Of a stretch of DNA of 64,000 nucleotides, positions 61,706-64,000 are shown piece by piece. Position 1 is the first letter of the stretch, and the number at the start of each line of letters is the position of its first letter. Where the stretch lies: positions 1 through 64,000 of the forward strand of contig CAVOWK010000001.1 of the NCBI GenBank assembly GCA_963700045.1, in the 5' to 3' direction. This stretch comes from RPQJ01 sp963700045 (GTDB lineage: Bacteria; Pseudomonadota; Gammaproteobacteria; Steroidobacterales; Steroidobacteraceae). The position numbers and the translations under genes were made by a program. Below the pieces are notes generated by a model. That model did not search any database and had not been told where the DNA came from. It saw nothing but the letters and a program-made list of their open reading frames with translations.

Positions 61706-62722
61706 ATGGCACAGATGAACATGATCCAGGCGCTCAACTCCGCCATGGACATCATGCTGGCGCGTGATCCGAACGTGGTCATGCTGGGCGAGGACATCGG
61801 CTATTTCGGCGGCGTGTTCCGCGTCACCGACGGGCTGCAGCGCAAGTACGGCGAGCACCGCGTGCTCGACACACCCATCGCCGAAGGTGCGATCGTCGGC
61901 GCCGCCATCGGCATGGGCGTGAACGGACTGCGCCCGGTGGCGGAAGTGCAGTTCGCGGACTACATCTACCCCGCGTGCGACCAGATTTTCTCGGAGCTCG
62001 CGCGCCTGCGGTATCGCAGCGCCGGCGACTTCTGGGCGCCCGTCACGATCCGCACGCCCTGCGGCGGCGGCATCCGCGGCGGGCAGACGCACTCACAGAG
62101 TCCGGAAGGCATCTTCACGCACGTCTGCGGCATCAAGGTGGTCATGCCGTCGACGCCGTACGATGCGAAGGGCCTGCTGATCGCGTCGATCGAGGACGAC
62201 GACCCGGTCGTGTTCTTCGAGCCGAAGCGGCTCTACAACGGCCCGTTCGACGGCGATGCGAACAAGCCGGCCGTGCCGTGGAGCACTCATCCGAAAGGCG
62301 AAGTGCCCGACGGTTACTACACCGTGCCGATCGGCAAGGCCGAGATCGTGCGCAAGGGCAGCGCGGTCACGATGGTCGCGTACGGCACCATGATCTACGT
62401 GTGCGAGGCCGCGGCGAAGGCGCTCGGCATCGACGCGGAGATCATCGACGTGCGTTCGATGGTGCCGCTCGACACCGACACGATCTGCACGTCGGTCAGG
62501 AAGACCGGCCGTTGCCTGATCGCGCACGAGGCGACGCGCTTCTCGGGTTTCGGTGCAGAGCTTTCGGCGACTATCCAGGAAGAGTGCTTCTGGGACCTCG
62601 AGGCGCCGATCGGCCGCGTCGCCGGCTGGGACACGCCCTATCCGCACGCGTTCGAGTGGGAGTACTTCCCCGGTCCGCTGCGCGTGGCTGCGGCCCTCAA
62701 GGCCGTGATGGAGGCCGCATGA
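61706..62722 (+). CDS. bkdA2: Branched-chain 2-oxoacid dehydrogenase E1 beta subunit
   Basis: The 338-residue partner of BkdA1. It has LGEDIGYFGGVFRVTDGLQ near 27-45, DTPIAEGAIVGAAIGMGVNG near 57-76 (with the catalytic-site glutamate), PCGGGIRGGQTHSQSPEG and HEATRFSGFGAEL. It starts 1 base after the E1 alpha stop and its own stop overlaps the E2 start (ATGA). No unusual features. Confidence 0.95.
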   Translation: MAQMNMIQALNSAMDIMLARDPNVVMLGEDIGYFGGVFRVTDGLQRKYGEHRVLDTPIAEGAIVGAAIGMGVNGLRPVAEVQFADYIYPACDQIFSELARLRYRSAGDFWAPVTIRTPCGGGIRGGQTHSQSPEGIFTHVCGIKVVMPSTPYDAKGLLIASIEDDDPVVFFEPKRLYNGPFDGDANKPAVPWSTHPKGEVPDGYYTVPIGKAEIVRKGSAVTMVAYGTMIYVCEAAAKALGIDAEIIDVRSMVPLDTDTICTSVRKTGRCLIAHEATRFSGFGAELSATIQEECFWDLEAPIGRVAGWDTPYPHAFEWEYFPGPLRVAAALKAVMEAA

Positions 62723-64000
62723 CGCGTTACGTCTTCAAGATGCCGGATCTCGGCGAAGGCACCGTCGAGGCCGAAGTCGTGGCCTGGCACATCAAGGTCG
62801 GCGACATGGTCAAGGAAGACCAGGTCATGGCCGAGGTCATGACCGACAAGGCAGCGGTGGAAGTGCCGGCACCCGTCAGCGGCAAGGTCGTGACGATCAA
62901 TGGGCAGCCGGGCGACATGGTTCGCGTCGGCTCCGAGCTGGTCGTGTTCGAGACGGAGTCGAGCGAGGACGAGGCGTCGGCTGCGGAGCCGGTGGTCGAG
63001 GCCCGCGCGCAGGCCGCGCCTGCACCGGCCCCTGCAGCCAAGGCGTTGAGCCCGGCTCGCAAGCCTGAACCGGTCCCTGCCGCGCCTGCCGCTGAGCCCG
63101 CTGCGACGCGAACCGAAGCGCCCGGAGCGAAACCTGAGACGGGGCGAGTGAAGGCCTCGCCCGCCACACGACGCAAGGCGCGCGAGGCGGGCATCGACCT
63201 GCGCCAGGTCGCGGGCTCCGGTCCAAGTGGCCGCATCATGCCGAAGGATTTCGTGGCTGCGATGAGCGGCGCCGCGCCCACCGGCAGGAACGGCAGCGCG
63301 GCAGCGGCGCCGTCGCTGCTGCGGCAGCGCACCGGCACCGAAGAAATCAAGGTCATCGGCGTGCGCCGCGTCATTGCGCAACGCATGACGGATGCGGCGC
63401 GCACGATCCCGCACTTCTCGTACGTGGAGGAAATCGACGTTACCGAGCTCGAGTCGCTGCGCACGCACCTGAACTCGAAGGCACCGAAGGGCACGCCTTC
63501 GCTCACCTACCTCCCGTTCCTCGCGGCCGCGCTGGCGCGCGTGCTCGAAGAATTTCCGCAGTGCAACGCGCATTACGACGCCGAACGCAACGTGCTGATC
63601 CGTCACAGTCCGGTGCACCTGGGCGTGGCGACGCAGACGCCGGACGGCCTCAAGGTGCCGGTCGTGCGTAACGCCGAAGCCCGCACGCTGTGGGACCTGT
63701 CGGACGAGATCCGGCGCGTTTCCGAGGCGGCCAAGGGCGGCAAGGCCTCGCGTGAGGAACTGAGCGGCTCGACGATCACGATCACCAGCCTAGGCAGGAT
63801 GGGTGGCATCGTTTCGACGCCGATCATCAATGCGCCCGAGATGGGCATCATCGGCGTCAACAAGGCGATCGACCGTCCGGTCGTCCTCGACGGTGCCATC
63901 GCCATCCGCCGCATCATGAATCTGTCGTCATCGTTCGATCACCGCTTCGTCGATGGCTACGACGCCGCCGCCATGATCCTGGCGCTCAAGGACCTGCTCG
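62719..64000 (+). CDS. bkdB: Branched-chain 2-oxoacid dehydrogenase E2, lipoamide acyltransferase (cut by window edge)
   Basis: E2 of the complex; transfers acyl groups from lipoate to CoA and forms the core. About 427 residues are present. The lipoyl domain has K44 in MTDKAAVEV; an Ala/Pro-rich linker (about 85-145) leads to the E3/E1-binding domain (SPATRRKAREAGIDLRQV, SGRIMPKDF), a second linker, then the catalytic domain with GVRRVIAQRM and the acyltransferase motif SSFDHRFVDGYDAA, whose histidine and aspartate are visible. Only a few C-terminal residues are missing. E3 (lpdV) is presumably next. Symbol from operon order. Confidence 0.93.
   Translation, partial: MTRYVFKMPDLGEGTVEAEVVAWHIKVGDMVKEDQVMAEVMTDKAAVEVPAPVSGKVVTINGQPGDMVRVGSELVVFETESSEDEASAAEPVVEARAQAAPAPAPAAKALSPARKPEPVPAAPAAEPAATRTEAPGAKPETGRVKASPATRRKAREAGIDLRQVAGSGPSGRIMPKDFVAAMSGAAPTGRNGSAAAAPSLLRQRTGTEEIKVIGVRRVIAQRMTDAARTIPHFSYVEEIDVTELESLRTHLNSKAPKGTPSLTYLPFLAAALARVLEEFPQCNAHYDAERNVLIRHSPVHLGVATQTPDGLKVPVVRNAEARTLWDLSDEIRRVSEAAKGGKASREELSGSTITITSLGRMGGIVSTPIINAPEMGIIGVNKAIDRPVVLDGAIAIRRIMNLSSSFDHRFVDGYDAAAMILALKDLL

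Overview
This is a GC-rich, gene-dense stretch (gaps rarely exceed 200 bp) from a bacterial chromosome. YceH, YihG, TruC, YggX and MutY homologues point to the Gammaproteobacteria, probably a lineage near Steroidobacterales, Nevskiales or Xanthomonadales; no rRNA or marker gene here fixes the genus. No tRNA, CRISPR array, transposase or prophage was seen.

Layout. (1) 1-8931, minus strand: the complex I operon nuoA to nuoL (nuoL cut by the edge), with unusually short NuoG and divergent NuoF. (2) 9084-12618, plus strand: a Wolinella-type quinol:fumarate reductase operon (frdCAB), divergent from nuo. (3) 12835-16410: cytochrome c, YceH, a YihG-type acyltransferase, a thioesterase and a Tat-exported dienelactone-hydrolase-like protein. 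(4) 16414-25058: the most interesting block. An ECF sigma factor, a FecR-like regulator and a TonB-dependent receptor face a five-gene operon (thermostable-hemolysin-like protein, AMP-dependent ligase, TenA/heme-oxygenase-like diiron protein, SDR, TPR protein). The same bipartite element occurs in mirror image between them, which suggests one sigma factor drives both sides. (5) 25039-37559: TruC, an SDR, two rhomboid proteases, esterase and S9 peptidase genes, a Rieske oxygenase, a doubly frameshifted FAD oxidoreductase beside its intact paralogue, a GcvT-like protein and folE. (6) 37645-45847: an exported hydrolase with a NatAB-like ABC exporter, an SGNH hydrolase, gamma-glutamyltransferase, an M20 amidohydrolase and an enoyl-CoA hydratase. 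(7) 45981-50105: a second ECF sigma/anti-sigma module with a DUF4097 protein and a membrane TPR protein. (8) 50102-56764: mutY, a CPBP protease, DUF423, yggX, rraA, hsp20, a HiPIP, a YbhN-like flippase-type protein and an FAD oxidoreductase; a G-rich repeat family surrounds yggX. (9) 56941-64000: a ThDP enzyme, a di-heme peroxidase, an Lrp regulator and the divergent branched-chain 2-oxoacid dehydrogenase operon (bkd), cut by the right edge.

Together the genes describe a respiring heterotroph with NADH dehydrogenase, a low-potential quinol:fumarate reductase, periplasmic c-type cytochromes and HiPIP, branched-chain amino acid breakdown and secreted peptidases and amidases. Most starts and ends in operons overlap by 4 bp, so translational coupling appears to be the rule.
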